Of a stretch of 33,836 nt of DNA, positions 25,419 to 33,069 are shown piece after piece. The stretch lies in contig JAAZNW010000009.1 in NCBI GenBank assembly GCA_012798065.1, positions 1 to 33,836 of the forward strand. Direction: 5' to 3'. A model generated the notes under the pieces. It was not told the DNA's origin and made no database searches. It saw only the letters and a list, made by a program, of their open reading frames with translations. The stretch is from Chloroflexota bacterium. GTDB lineage: Bacteria > Chloroflexota > Anaerolineae > Anaerolineales > Anaerolineaceae. Both the position numbers and the translations under genes were made by a program. Position 1 is the stretch's first letter. Every line of letters begins with the position of its first letter.

Positions 25419-26510
25419 TAAGATAAGGGTATAATCGCTGGCTTTCAGGTAGTTTACCAGTTCCTTCACCCGCTGACTTTCCCCTCGCGGGCATATCATC
25501 AGTACATCAGGGGCTTGGATGACGATCATATTCTTCATCCCCATTGTTACCACCGGTCTTTCCGTATCTGTCGATAGGATCAGTGAATCAGCCGTGTCAA
25601 TTCCTTCATATTTAACTCCCAGGATGATATTTCCATTCTCATCGGGTTTAAACACCTCAAAGAACGAATCCCAGGAACCCACGTCGATCCATTCCAGGGT
25701 CGATAAAGGAAGAACCGCTGCCAGCGAGGTCTTTTCCATGATGCCATAATCGATTGTTTCAGGTTGAATCTTCAACCACTTTACCGCAAAAGGCGCAGCC
25801 AGATGGTCGCTCGCGAGAAATGGTTGCAGCGATTGTATGACCGTGTACAGTTCCGGCATGTAACGCTCAAATTCTCCCAGTACCACCTGAGCCTGGCAGA
25901 TGAACATCCCAGAATTCCAGGAGTAGCGTTCCTGCTTGATCAATTCGTTGGCTTTGGATTGATGCGGCTTTTCAATAAACTTCAATACTTCATAGCCCAC
26001 CCTGCCTGAATACACCCCAAGCTCAGCCCCGCGTTCAATGTAGCCATAACCGGTTGCAGGCGAAGCAGGTTTGATGCCCATGGTAACAATATATCCCTGT
26101 TCTGCCAGTTCTGCCGCGGCTTGCAGACAGGCCTGGAATTCTGCTTTATCAGGCATCAGGTGATCCGCAGTTAATACCGCCAGTACCCCGTTAGGGTCTC
26201 TTTCTAAAATTGTCGCGGCAGCCAGGGCGACCACGGCTGCTGTTCCACGCGGTTGTGGTTCAATGAGAAAATTGCTGGTCAGCAGTTCGGGAACCTGCGC
26301 GTGCAGCTGTTCCATCAGGTCAGCAGAAGTGACTACATAGATCTGATTTACCGGTAAATATCCCTGCAGGCGTTCAACCGCCAATTGGAAAAGCGACTTG
26401 CCCTCAAAGATTGGTAGCGTCTGTTTCGGAGAGTCATGGCGGGATAAGGGCCAAAGCCTGGTACCTCCGCCGCCTGCCATGATCACCGCGTAATAATGTT
26501 CTATCTTCAT
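25416..26510 (-). CDS. manC: mannose-1-phosphate guanylyltransferase
   Basis: This 364-residue nucleotidyltransferase makes GDP-mannose from mannose-1-phosphate and GTP in the cytoplasm. The GTP-binding motif is MAGGGGTRLWPLSRHDSPKQ at 11-30. LIEPQPRGTAAVVALAA, VGYEVLKFIEKP and YSWNSGMF follow, the last two typical of GDP-mannose pyrophosphorylases. It lacks the C-terminal phosphomannose isomerase domain of the long bifunctional class, so it is the short monofunctional type. The ATG overlaps the dprA stop as ATGA. Its placement between dprA and topA is unusual, because those two are often adjacent. GDP-mannose could feed the polyprenyl-linked sugar pathway encoded elsewhere in the window. Confidence 0.92.
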   Translation of the reverse strand: MKIEHYYAVIMAGGGGTRLWPLSRHDSPKQTLPIFEGKSLFQLAVERLQGYLPVNQIYVVTSADLMEQLHAQVPELLTSNFLIEPQPRGTAAVVALAAATILERDPNGVLAVLTADHLMPDKAEFQACLQAAAELAEQGYIVTMGIKPASPATGYGYIERGAELGVYSGRVGYEVLKFIEKPHQSKANELIKQERYSWNSGMFICQAQVVLGEFERYMPELYTVIQSLQPFLASDHLAAPFAVKWLKIQPETIDYGIMEKTSLAAVLPLSTLEWIDVGSWDSFFEVFKPDENGNIILGVKYEGIDTADSLILSTDTERPVVTMGMKNMIVIQAPDVLMICPRGESQRVKELVNYLKASDYTLIL

Positions 26511-27619
26511 TTATTCACCTTGTACAAACCTCGATTTTCGCGCATCGCCACATAATTCATGCCGCCTACCTGGCAAATGAATCCCTTTAACTCCATCATG
26601 GTGAGAGTTGCTGATACATCATGAATCGGCAAGCCCGTCAACTCGCAGAGTTGGTCAATATGCAGCGGTTCTGTCGAGAGGTGCTGCAACAGGTTCTGCT
26701 CCGCCCGGTTCAGCGGGTTAAGTTTTCGCGCCTGCTGCTTTTCTGGTATCTGTTCCAGTTTAAGCACTTCGAGTATTTCAGCCATTTTCAACAACGGCCG
26801 GGCCCCTTGCTCAATCAATTGATTGGTTCCTGCGCTTTGCGGCGCCAGAATACTTCCGGGAACAGCAAAAACATCTCGACCCTGTTCAACGGCAAATTCA
26901 GCAGTGATGAGCGCGCCGCTTTTCTCTCCTGCTTCCACCACTACAGTCGCCAGGGACAAACCCGAAATGATGCGGTTGCGCGGCGGGAAATTCACCCCAT
27001 CTGGTGAGGTGCCCAGGGGATAATCACTGACCAGCGCGCCTTGAGCGATGATCTCGACCGCCAGCTTGCGATGCTCGGGCGGATAGATAACATCCACACC
27101 ACTACCCAACACCGCGATTGTGCGCCCACCCGCCGCAAGCGCAGATTGATGGGCGATCGCATCCACTCCGCGTGCCAACCCGCTGACGACTGTCACGCCA
27201 TTCTGACCCAGGAAGGTGGCAATTTCATTCGCGACCTGCCTTCCATAAGGTGTAACCCGGCGAGTGCCTACCACTGCCACTGCCCAATCATCTTCCACAT
27301 TGATGGAGCCTCTGATGAACAACACAGGAGGAGACTGATCTATTTCTTTTAAGCGGCGGGGATAATCTTGATCATTCCAGGTGATCACCCTGGTGCCGGA
27401 ATGGTGAATCCTTTCCATCACCCGCTCCAGGTCCACCTGAGATTTGACAAGCAAAAAATTCTCTATCACTCGTTGGGGTAAACCGGCAGCCTGCAATCCA
27501 GAAACCGGGGCGAACCAGGCGGTTTCAGCCGAACCAAAGAAATCCAGGACCTGTTTGAATCTAACAGCTCCAATACCCTTGACCAGGTTGAAACCTACCC
27601 AGTATTTGTCCGGCTCCAA
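26507..27619 (-). CDS. dprA: DNA-protecting protein DprA
   Basis: This 370-residue protein loads RecA on incoming single-stranded DNA during natural transformation. An N-terminal helix-hairpin-helix-like region (about 1-65) is followed by the DprA Rossmann domain with VVGTRRVTPYG, VSGLARGVDAIAHQ, AVLGSGVDVIYPPEHR and FPPRNRIISGLS, then EKSGALITAEFAVEQGRDVF. A C-terminal winged helix (about 305-365, LLQHLSTEPLHIDQLCELTG) is present. It starts at TTG 27619 behind a strong AGGAGG at 5-nt spacing that overlaps the rimM stop. It is intact, so it is compatible with competence or another recombination role; no com genes are visible here. Confidence 0.95.
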   Translation of the reverse strand: MEPDKYWVGFNLVKGIGAVRFKQVLDFFGSAETAWFAPVSGLQAAGLPQRVIENFLLVKSQVDLERVMERIHHSGTRVITWNDQDYPRRLKEIDQSPPVLFIRGSINVEDDWAVAVVGTRRVTPYGRQVANEIATFLGQNGVTVVSGLARGVDAIAHQSALAAGGRTIAVLGSGVDVIYPPEHRKLAVEIIAQGALVSDYPLGTSPDGVNFPPRNRIISGLSLATVVVEAGEKSGALITAEFAVEQGRDVFAVPGSILAPQSAGTNQLIEQGARPLLKMAEILEVLKLEQIPEKQQARKLNPLNRAEQNLLQHLSTEPLHIDQLCELTGLPIHDVSATLTMMELKGFICQVGGMNYVAMRENRGLYKVNK

Positions 27620-27631
27620 CTCAGCCTCCTA
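27617..27631 (-). promoter_or_regulatory. stop-codon/Shine-Dalgarno overlap setting the dprA TTG start
   Basis: The rimM TAG is part of TTATAGGAGG, which places AGGAGG 5 nt before TTG 27619. This is nearly the same layout as at the manC-topA junction and supports the TTG start and coupled translation. Confidence 0.65.
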
Positions 27632-28189
27632 TAACCACTCCTGCTGGCGTACGATCATGCGGCCCATCTCTTTGTCAATTTCCAGGATTACCGATTTTAT
27701 TGCCGGCACCAAGGTCTCGGTGCCTTTATCATTTTTTACCACATAAACATCATTTGCGCCTGTAACCAGAATTTCGTCGACTACTCCTATAAGGTCATGC
27801 GTTTCAGTAAAGACCTTCATACCGATAATCTCGTGATGATAGTACCGTCCCGCCGGCAGTGGAGCAGCCTGTTTCGCTTCGATGAACACCCACTGGTTAC
27901 GAAATCCCTCAACCTCCTGGCAATCCTGGTAGCCGGCAAAACTGATCAACCATAGCTTATCAGCCGCACGGATATTCTCAACCTTCACTTCCGTCTTTTC
28001 ATCGCCAATCAAAATCGTTACACCAGTGCGGATTCTTTCAGGGTGTTCTGTGGTCAGTTCAAGCCATAGTTCTCCCTTTACCCCGTGTGGGCGGCGAAGC
28101 TTGCCAATCATCAAGTAGACAGGCTCGCCGGGTTGAGGCGAGCCTGGTTGTGTCTTTAATTGAGGACCCGTTGACTTGCGATTGGTCAT
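27629..28189 (-). CDS. rimM: ribosome maturation factor RimM
   Basis: This 186-residue protein assists 30S assembly near the S19/S13 head region. The N-terminal RimM beta-barrel starts at about residue 24 with VYLMIGKLRRPHGVKGELWLE, the family hallmark. The C-terminal PRC-barrel has YYHHEIIGMKVF and LIGVVDEILVTGANDVYVV, then LVPAIKSVILEID. About 20 extra residues precede the barrel. The ATG overlaps the khpA stop as ATGA. The order rpsP-khpA-rimM is standard, but the usual trmD does not follow. Confidence 0.95.
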   Translation of the reverse strand: MTNRKSTGPQLKTQPGSPQPGEPVYLMIGKLRRPHGVKGELWLELTTEHPERIRTGVTILIGDEKTEVKVENIRAADKLWLISFAGYQDCQEVEGFRNQWVFIEAKQAAPLPAGRYYHHEIIGMKVFTETHDLIGVVDEILVTGANDVYVVKNDKGTETLVPAIKSVILEIDKEMGRMIVRQQEWL

Positions 28190-28482
28190 CTCGGTTCAGC
28201 GACGTCCAGGTTGACCTGTTTGCCTTCACGGGCTGCGGCAACGCGTAATAACACCCGTATGGCGTTGGCAATTTTGCCGCCTTTGCCGATGACCCGGCCC
28301 ATGTCTTCCCTGGCAACGTGCAGCTCCAGGTTTTCCCGTCCTCCTGAGCGGTATTCAGTGACGACCACCTGGGAAGGATCATCTACAAGAGAAAGCGCGA
28401 TGTATTCCACCAGCTCTTTGATGTGACTTTCCTGGTTGACATTGCGCGAATAGCGTTGTGTGGGTCTGTTGGTTGGCTGCAT
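28186..28482 (-). CDS. khpA: KH-domain RNA-binding protein KhpA
   Basis: This protein of about 98 residues is a single KH domain with the GXXG loop in MGRVIGKGGKIANAIRVLL, and the start VEYIALSLVDDPSQV is typical of the KhpA/YlqC family. These proteins bind RNA, often with KhpB, and act in cell-envelope or small-RNA regulation. The ORF track starts one codon earlier at ATG 28485; ATG 28482 has better spacing to AGGA. About 20 residues precede the usual KH start. It lies 8-11 nt after rpsP and overlaps rimM. Confidence 0.93.
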   Translation of the reverse strand: MQPTNRPTQRYSRNVNQESHIKELVEYIALSLVDDPSQVVVTEYRSGGRENLELHVAREDMGRVIGKGGKIANAIRVLLRVAAAREGKQVNLDVAEPR

Positions 28483-28493
28483 CATGATCCTGT

Positions 28494-28829
28494 TCAGGCT
28501 TTAATCTTGGCGTTCCGCTCTTCTGTCGCTTTTTTGGCTTCTGCCAGAAGGGTCTCGAGAGATTCTCCTTTTTTAAATCTTTCATAACGTTCCAGCACAC
28601 CAACGATTTTAAAGAGCTTTAAGACCGAATCACTGGGGAGGGCGCCATTTTTCATCCACTCGTACACCCGATCTTCCTGAACTTCGAAAGTGAAGGGGTC
28701 AGTCGTAGGAATGTAGTGCCCGATGATTTCAAGGAAACGACCGTCCCGCGGGCTTTCTTTATCTGCCACGATGATGCGGTAGCTGGGCTGGTGCCTTTGA
28801 CCTGTCCTGCGTAAACGAATTCTTACCAT
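28494..28829 (-). CDS. rpsP: 30S ribosomal protein S16
   Basis: This 111-residue protein starts MVRIRLRRTGQRHQPSYRII, followed by DGRFLEIIGHY and RVYEWMKNGALPSD, which is unambiguous for S16. It is part of the small subunit body and is needed for 30S assembly. A charged C-terminal tail of about 25 residues extends beyond the shortest homologues. AGGAG lies 8 nt before the ATG. It is 107 nt downstream of ffh, a spacer with no convincing terminator. Confidence 0.97.
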   Translation of the reverse strand: MVRIRLRRTGQRHQPSYRIIVADKESPRDGRFLEIIGHYIPTTDPFTFEVQEDRVYEWMKNGALPSDSVLKLFKIVGVLERYERFKKGESLETLLAEAKKATEERNAKIKA

Positions 28830-28936
28830 TTGCTTATCTCCTGTTTCTCAAAAAATGATCAAATATGATGTGAATCCAAAAATTCCGCTTTGGCGAGGGG
28901 CGCTGAAGGAAGCGCTTACCGCTGTTTCATTTTTGA

Positions 28937-30259
28937 TCACTTGAACAATCGGGAAAGTCCCTTCCCGCCTGTTTTTTGCATCGTCTTCATCAACCGCTGC
29001 ACATCCCTAAACTGTTTGATCAGACGGTTCACTTCCATCACGTTTGTCCCTGATCCACTGGCAATTCGCCGGCGGCGAGAGGCGTTCAACAGGTCGGGGT
29101 CCCGTTTTTCCTGTTTGGTCATCGAAGCGATAATGGCCTCGGTGCGTTTCAAGTTTCTCTCGGTTTCTTCTGGTGGGATATTCCGCGAAGCCTGCCCTAA
29201 CCCGCCGGGCAGCATATCCATCACCTGAGAGATCGGACCCATCTTGCGCAGTTGCTTCAATTGGTCAGCAAAATCTTCAAGATTGAACTGACCTTTGAGA
29301 ACCCGTTCTGCCTGCTCTTTTTGGGTTTTCTCGTCGAAAGCGGCTTCCGCTTTCTCAATTAACCCAATCATATCACCCATTCCCAGAATTCGTGACGCCA
29401 ATCTGGCGGGATCAAACACTTCCACCGCGTCGATGCCTTCGCCTGTTCCCAGGAATTTGATCGGCACCCCTGTGACCTTGCGAACGGAAATCGCTGCGCC
29501 CCCACGCGCGTCTCCATCAATCTTGGTGAAGACCAGCCCGGTAATATTTACCGTATCGCGAAAGCCTTCAGCCACATGCAGCGCTTCCTGTCCGATCATC
29601 GCATCAACAACCAGCAGGGTTTCTACCAGTCTGACTTTTTTGGCAATGGATTGTAATTCGTCCATTAATGTCTGGTCTAGCTGCGAGCGTCCGGCAGTAT
29701 CAATAATGACGACAGAATATCCGCCTTTTTGCGCCTTATCAAAGGCGTGCGCAGCCAGCGCAGGTGGCTTGAGAGTTGAATCCGCGACAACTTCGACGCC
29801 AATTTTCTCGCCCAGGGTTTGAAGTTGTTTCACCGCCGCCGGGCGGTAAGGATCGCCTGCCACCAACAATACCCGCTCTCCATCCGAGCGCAGCCTTTTC
29901 GCCAATTTGGCAGCGGCTGTGGTTTTGCCTGATCCCTGCAAACCAACCAGCATGATGGCGTAAGGTTTCACCCCGCTGAGGTTCAACCGGGCAGGTTCAC
30001 CCAGCGTATGGATCAATTCCTCATGCACGATTTTTATGACCTGTTGCGCGGGGTTGAGTGCCTTACTTACCTCGGCGCCAATCGCCCGTTCTCGCACACG
30101 GGTGGTGAAGTCCTTTACTACCGTGTAGTTAACGTCCGCCTCAAGGAGCGCCAGACGCACCTCGCGCATCATTGCATCCACATCAGCAGCAGAAAGTTTG
30201 CCTTTTCGCCGCAGCTGGGTGAATATTTGGTTGAGCCTGCCGGTCAGATTTTCAAACAA
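28937..30259 (-). CDS. ffh: signal recognition particle GTPase Ffh
   Basis: This 440-residue SRP54 protein binds signal sequences and 4.5S RNA for co-translational membrane targeting. It has an N domain (1 to about 85, starting FENLTGRLNQIF), a G domain with GLQGSGKT at 106-113, DTAGRSQLD and TKIDGDARGGAA, and a methionine-containing M domain from about 310 with KMGPISQVMDMLPGG and RKRIASGSG-like sequence. The start is TTG 30259; homologues begin exactly here, and no in-frame ATG precedes it after the upstream stop. The Shine-Dalgarno is weak (AGGGCG). It is the first gene of the leftward operon and has a well-formed promoter. Confidence 0.96.
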   Translation of the reverse strand: MFENLTGRLNQIFTQLRRKGKLSAADVDAMMREVRLALLEADVNYTVVKDFTTRVRERAIGAEVSKALNPAQQVIKIVHEELIHTLGEPARLNLSGVKPYAIMLVGLQGSGKTTAAAKLAKRLRSDGERVLLVAGDPYRPAAVKQLQTLGEKIGVEVVADSTLKPPALAAHAFDKAQKGGYSVVIIDTAGRSQLDQTLMDELQSIAKKVRLVETLLVVDAMIGQEALHVAEGFRDTVNITGLVFTKIDGDARGGAAISVRKVTGVPIKFLGTGEGIDAVEVFDPARLASRILGMGDMIGLIEKAEAAFDEKTQKEQAERVLKGQFNLEDFADQLKQLRKMGPISQVMDMLPGGLGQASRNIPPEETERNLKRTEAIIASMTKQEKRDPDLLNASRRRRIASGSGTNVMEVNRLIKQFRDVQRLMKTMQKTGGKGLSRLFK

Positions 30260-30309
30260 TCGAATACGCCCTGGTCGTCCACCCGTCCCATGATGGAAAT
30301 TCAGCAGGG

Positions 30310-30338
30310 ATTTTAGTCTTGAAGCACCTATTGGTCAA
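30310..30338 (-). promoter_or_regulatory. sigma70-type promoter of the ffh-topA operon
   Basis: On the minus strand TTGACC (30338-30333), a 17-nt spacer and TAAAAT (30315-30310) form a near-consensus promoter. The start would be near 30303, giving a leader of about 44 nt to the ffh TTG. It is the best promoter match seen in this window. Confidence 0.75.
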
Positions 30339-30387
30339 GATGCACTTCTTCGAAAAACCACCCCATTTGCGTGCATCGGTTTTTTCG
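30339..30387. repeat. two interleaved inverted repeats between the ffh promoter and the degV-family gene
   Basis: GATGCAC (30339-30345) pairs with GTGCATC (30371-30377), and CGAAAAACC (30351-30359) pairs with GGTTTTTTCG (30378-30387, one extra T). The arms are interleaved, so both stems cannot form as simple hairpins at once. The block abuts the ffh -35 and lies upstream of the degV coding start, so it may be a protein-binding region for two divergent promoters. Function is unproven. Confidence 0.4.
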
Positions 30388-30440
30388 TTGCGGGGTTATA
30401 TACGGCAAAGAACCAAGGACGAGTAATTGGAGGTATTTTC

Positions 30441-31301
30441 ATGAATAAAGTGATGGTCGTTACAGACAGCACCGCCAATATTCCCCCCGAATTATGGGAT
30501 GGCAACCCGATTGTATCCGTTCCCTTACAGGTGATCTGGGGAAACGAAATCCTTCGGGATGGCGTTGATATCCAGGCGAAGGAATTTTATGAACGTTTGG
30601 CTGTTGCGGATGTCATGCCGTCGACCTCGCAGGTTACCCCTGAAGAATTTAAAGCGATGTACGGCAGGCTGATAGAATAAGGATATGACATCCTCAGTAT
30701 CCATATCTCCAGCAAACTCTCTGGCACACTCGATTCAGCCATTCAGGCGAAGAATGCTTTTTCGGGCGCTAGAATAGAACTGGTCGACTCCCTCAGCACC
30801 AGCATGGCCATGGGGTTCCAGGTGCTCAGCGCTGCCCGCATGGCAGGGATTGGCGCCACCCTCGAAGAATGCAAGGCAGTTGCGGAAAAAGCAAAAGCCA
30901 ATACAGGTGTGTACTTTGTATTGAACACGCTGGAATTCCTCCATCGCGGCGGGCGCATTGGCGGCGCGCAAGCTTTTTTGGGCACTATGTTGAACATGAA
31001 ACCCATCCTCGAACTGCGCGATGGGCGGATTGAAGCGGTTGAACGCGTCAGGACCATTGGTAAAGCCACTGAGCGCCTGCTTGATCTGGTTGAACAACGG
31101 GTCGGAACAGCACAGGGTCCGGTGCGTTTATGCGTGGTTCATGCCAACGCTGAAAAAGAAGGCCAGGCGCTGTTAGAAAGAGCAATCAAACGTTTCCCCT
31201 CCAGCCTGGTCACAGACGCAGTGTTGAGCACCGTCTCGCCAGTGCTGGGAACCCATGCTGGGCCTGGCGCTTTGGGCGTGGCTTTCATGCACAGCATGTA
31301 G
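30441..31301 (+). pseudogene. DegV-family fatty-acid-binding protein gene interrupted by an in-frame TAA
   Basis: The reading frame encodes a complete DegV/FakB-like protein of about 286 codons, but a TAA at 30678-30680 follows GRLIE, where homologues usually have Gln. Beyond it the same frame continues with GYDILSIHISSKLSGT and reaches a normal stop at 31301. The N-terminal part has VVTDSTANIP and MPSTSQVTPEEF, and the C-terminal part has FVLNTLEFLHRGGRIG, all family hallmarks. DegV proteins bind a fatty acid, and some work with FakA to supply acyl phosphate. The first in-frame ATG after the TAA is at 30804, past the SSKLSGT motif, so re-initiation would not restore function. GGAGG lies 7 nt before ATG 30441. 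A CAA-to-TAA mutation or a sequence error is the simplest reading. Confidence 0.85.
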
Positions 31302-31322
31302 CCCGCTTTACACATACTTAAC

Positions 31323-31352
31323 AACCTCCCATCGGCAACGGGAGGTTTTTTT
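31323..31352 (+). terminator. intrinsic terminator after the degV-family gene
   Basis: An 8-bp stem AACCTCCC / GGGAGGTT with a 9-nt loop is followed by a run of seven T residues. It lies 22 nt after the stop codon and ends transcription before the DUF1015 gene. Confidence 0.9.
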
Positions 31353-31366
31353 ATGATATGCCGCTC

Positions 31367-31375
31367 TGGTAAAAT
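31367..31375 (+). promoter_or_regulatory. extended -10 promoter for the DUF1015 gene
   Basis: TGGTAAAAT is a TGN-extended -10 located just after the terminator, with a start expected near 31382 and AGAGGAG before ATG 31398. No -35 is evident because the T-tract occupies that position. Confidence 0.4.
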
Positions 31376-31397
31376 TAAAAAGAGGAGCCCTGAAAAG

Positions 31398-32717
31398 ATG
31401 AGGAATTATCCTGAAATTGGTGTCCAAGTTCCAGAAATTTACCTGCCGGTGGAAAAAATTGATCTAACGAAGTGGGCCGTGATCGCCTGTGATCAATATA
31501 CTTCACAACCTGAATACTGGGAACAGGTCGCGAAAAACGTAGGTGATTGCCCTTCAACTTTTCACCTTATTTTGCCTGAAGTCTATCTCGGCACCGACAA
31601 AGAAACAGAACGCGTTCAAAGTACGCATGCGAAAATGCAACAATACCTCAGCGATGGCTTGTTAAGACCTCAACAAAATATCATCTACGTTGAGCGTACC
31701 ATCGGGGTAAAAACGCGGCGCGGGTTAATGCTGGCCCTGGACCTGGAGCATTACGATTTCTCGAAAGGTTCTCAAAGTTTGATCCGTGCCACTGAAGGCA
31801 CGATCCTTGACCGTCTTCCTCCTCGTATCCGTATCCGCAAGAACGCCCCCCTGGAGCTGCCGCACATCGTCGTTCTCATTGATGACCCAGAAGACAGGGT
31901 CATCGGTCCTGTCGTCCAGGCCAGCCAGCGTTTACCGCTGGCTTATGATTTTGATCTGATGCAGCGCGGCGGGCATTTACGCAGCAGGCTGGTAAATGAT
32001 TCCGCGCTGGAAAAATCAATCATCCAAAACCTCGCCGCGCTGGCTAATCCACAGACCTTTTACGCGAAATACCGGGTTTCTCCCGATAAAGGCGTATTGT
32101 TGTTCGCTGTAGGTGATGGCAACCACTCCCTGGCAACCGCAAAAGCGATTTGGGAAGAGCTGAAAAGCAGCGTAAGCATGGACCACCCTGCGCGCTTCGC
32201 CCTTGTGGAGGTGGAAAATATCCATGACGCCGGGCTGGCATTCGAGCCGATTCACCGCGTGCTTTTCAACAGTAAAGTCAATCTCGAACAAGTCCTTAAG
32301 GGCATATATGATGGGGCGCTAACATTGGAACCAGTAAGTTCTTTTACCGAATTGACCACAAAGGTAAAAAAACCCTCGGTTGAATGCCAGCGGTTTGGTT
32401 TGGTCTCAACGCGGGGACTTGTGGCCGGTAGTATCACCAGCCCTACCGCTAACCTGGTGGTGGGTACGCTGCAGACCATCTTGGATCAGCTCGTTGCGGA
32501 TGGATCCGTTGCCAGTATTGACTATGTGCATGGAGATGAAGCCCTTTGCGAGTTGGGGATGAAACCCGCCAACACAGGCATTTACTTACCGGGAATGTCA
32601 AAAGATGAACTGTTCCGCACAGTGATGCTTGATGGCGCGCTGCCGAGGAAAACCTTTTCTATGGGTGAAGCACACGAAAAACGTTTTTACATGGAATCGC
32701 GGAAAATCACCATCTAA
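31398..32717 (+). CDS. DUF1015 family protein
   Basis: This protein of about 439 residues matches the DUF1015 family. It begins EIGVQVPEIYLP, continues with WAVIACDQYTSQPEYW, carries AVGDGNHSLATAKAIWEEL in the middle (the conserved GDGNHS-type motif) and ends in a region with DYVHGDEAL. It is a soluble cytoplasmic-type protein with no signal or TM segment, and its biochemical role is unknown to me. The ORF track begins at ATG 31353, inside the terminator T-tract region; ATG 31398, preceded by AGAGGAG and matching the family start, is preferred. Two small genes follow closely on the same strand. Confidence 0.88.
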   Translation: MRNYPEIGVQVPEIYLPVEKIDLTKWAVIACDQYTSQPEYWEQVAKNVGDCPSTFHLILPEVYLGTDKETERVQSTHAKMQQYLSDGLLRPQQNIIYVERTIGVKTRRGLMLALDLEHYDFSKGSQSLIRATEGTILDRLPPRIRIRKNAPLELPHIVVLIDDPEDRVIGPVVQASQRLPLAYDFDLMQRGGHLRSRLVNDSALEKSIIQNLAALANPQTFYAKYRVSPDKGVLLFAVGDGNHSLATAKAIWEELKSSVSMDHPARFALVEVENIHDAGLAFEPIHRVLFNSKVNLEQVLKGIYDGALTLEPVSSFTELTTKVKKPSVECQRFGLVSTRGLVAGSITSPTANLVVGTLQTILDQLVADGSVASIDYVHGDEALCELGMKPANTGIYLPGMSKDELFRTVMLDGALPRKTFSMGEAHEKRFYMESRKITI

Positions 32718-32721
32718 ATGG

Positions 32722-33066
32722 ATGAGGCTGATGAATACCACCCACAACTCCCCAAAGGTGACAGCGCCGCCACAAATCGATCGTCTTCAGGCAAAATTAC
32801 TCCCAGATAATCAACGCGTGCGTGTCACACTGGTTTTAAATAACGTAGAATGTCGCCCTACTCTTGAACTCAGCTTGCTTGACGAAAAGCAAATGGAGAT
32901 CGCGCGTTCGACTATCATCGGCACTTTCAACACGCTGGTTTCCTTTACCTTGCACCTGGGTCAACACAGCCCCAACGATCGTTTATTTTTACAGGCGGTT
33001 GTCTTCCTCAACGACAACGAGTTTTCGGACTCAAAAAAGGTACCAGTAGAAGTGGGCTCCCGGTAG
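32722..33066 (+). CDS. small unknown protein, probably beta-rich
   Basis: I do not recognise this protein of about 114 residues. The ORF track starts at 32629 inside DUF1015, but ATG 32722 or, more likely, ATG 32731 behind GATGAGG is the real start. The sequence reads like an all-beta fold (RVRVTLVLNNVECRPTLELSLL, later TLHLGQHSPNDRLFLQAVVF), without signal peptide, TM helix or Cys pairs. It is 4 nt after the DUF1015 stop and 3 nt before the lipoprotein gene, so the three are likely co-transcribed. The tight packing supports a real gene, but function is unknown. Confidence 0.6.
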   Translation: MRLMNTTHNSPKVTAPPQIDRLQAKLLPDNQRVRVTLVLNNVECRPTLELSLLDEKQMEIARSTIIGTFNTLVSFTLHLGQHSPNDRLFLQAVVFLNDNEFSDSKKVPVEVGSR

Positions 33067-33069
33067 CGG

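Noticed and set aside
25405-25494. Longer topA ORF starting at 25494
   Set aside because: It lies inside manC, has no matching homologous N-terminus, and GTG 25404 has a well-placed GGAGAG.
28830-28936. Possible terminator or hairpin between ffh and rpsP
   Set aside because: Only a 5-bp GCGCT/AGCGC stem without a U tract is visible, too weak to call.
30244-30291. 16-codon ORF with ATG overlapping the ffh TTG start, as a possible regulatory upstream ORF
   Set aside because: It has no Shine-Dalgarno and a sequence of this size can arise by chance; nothing else supports it.
31353-31397. DUF1015 start at ATG 31353
   Set aside because: It falls directly after the terminator T-tract and upstream of the probable promoter, and the 15 extra residues do not resemble the family start.
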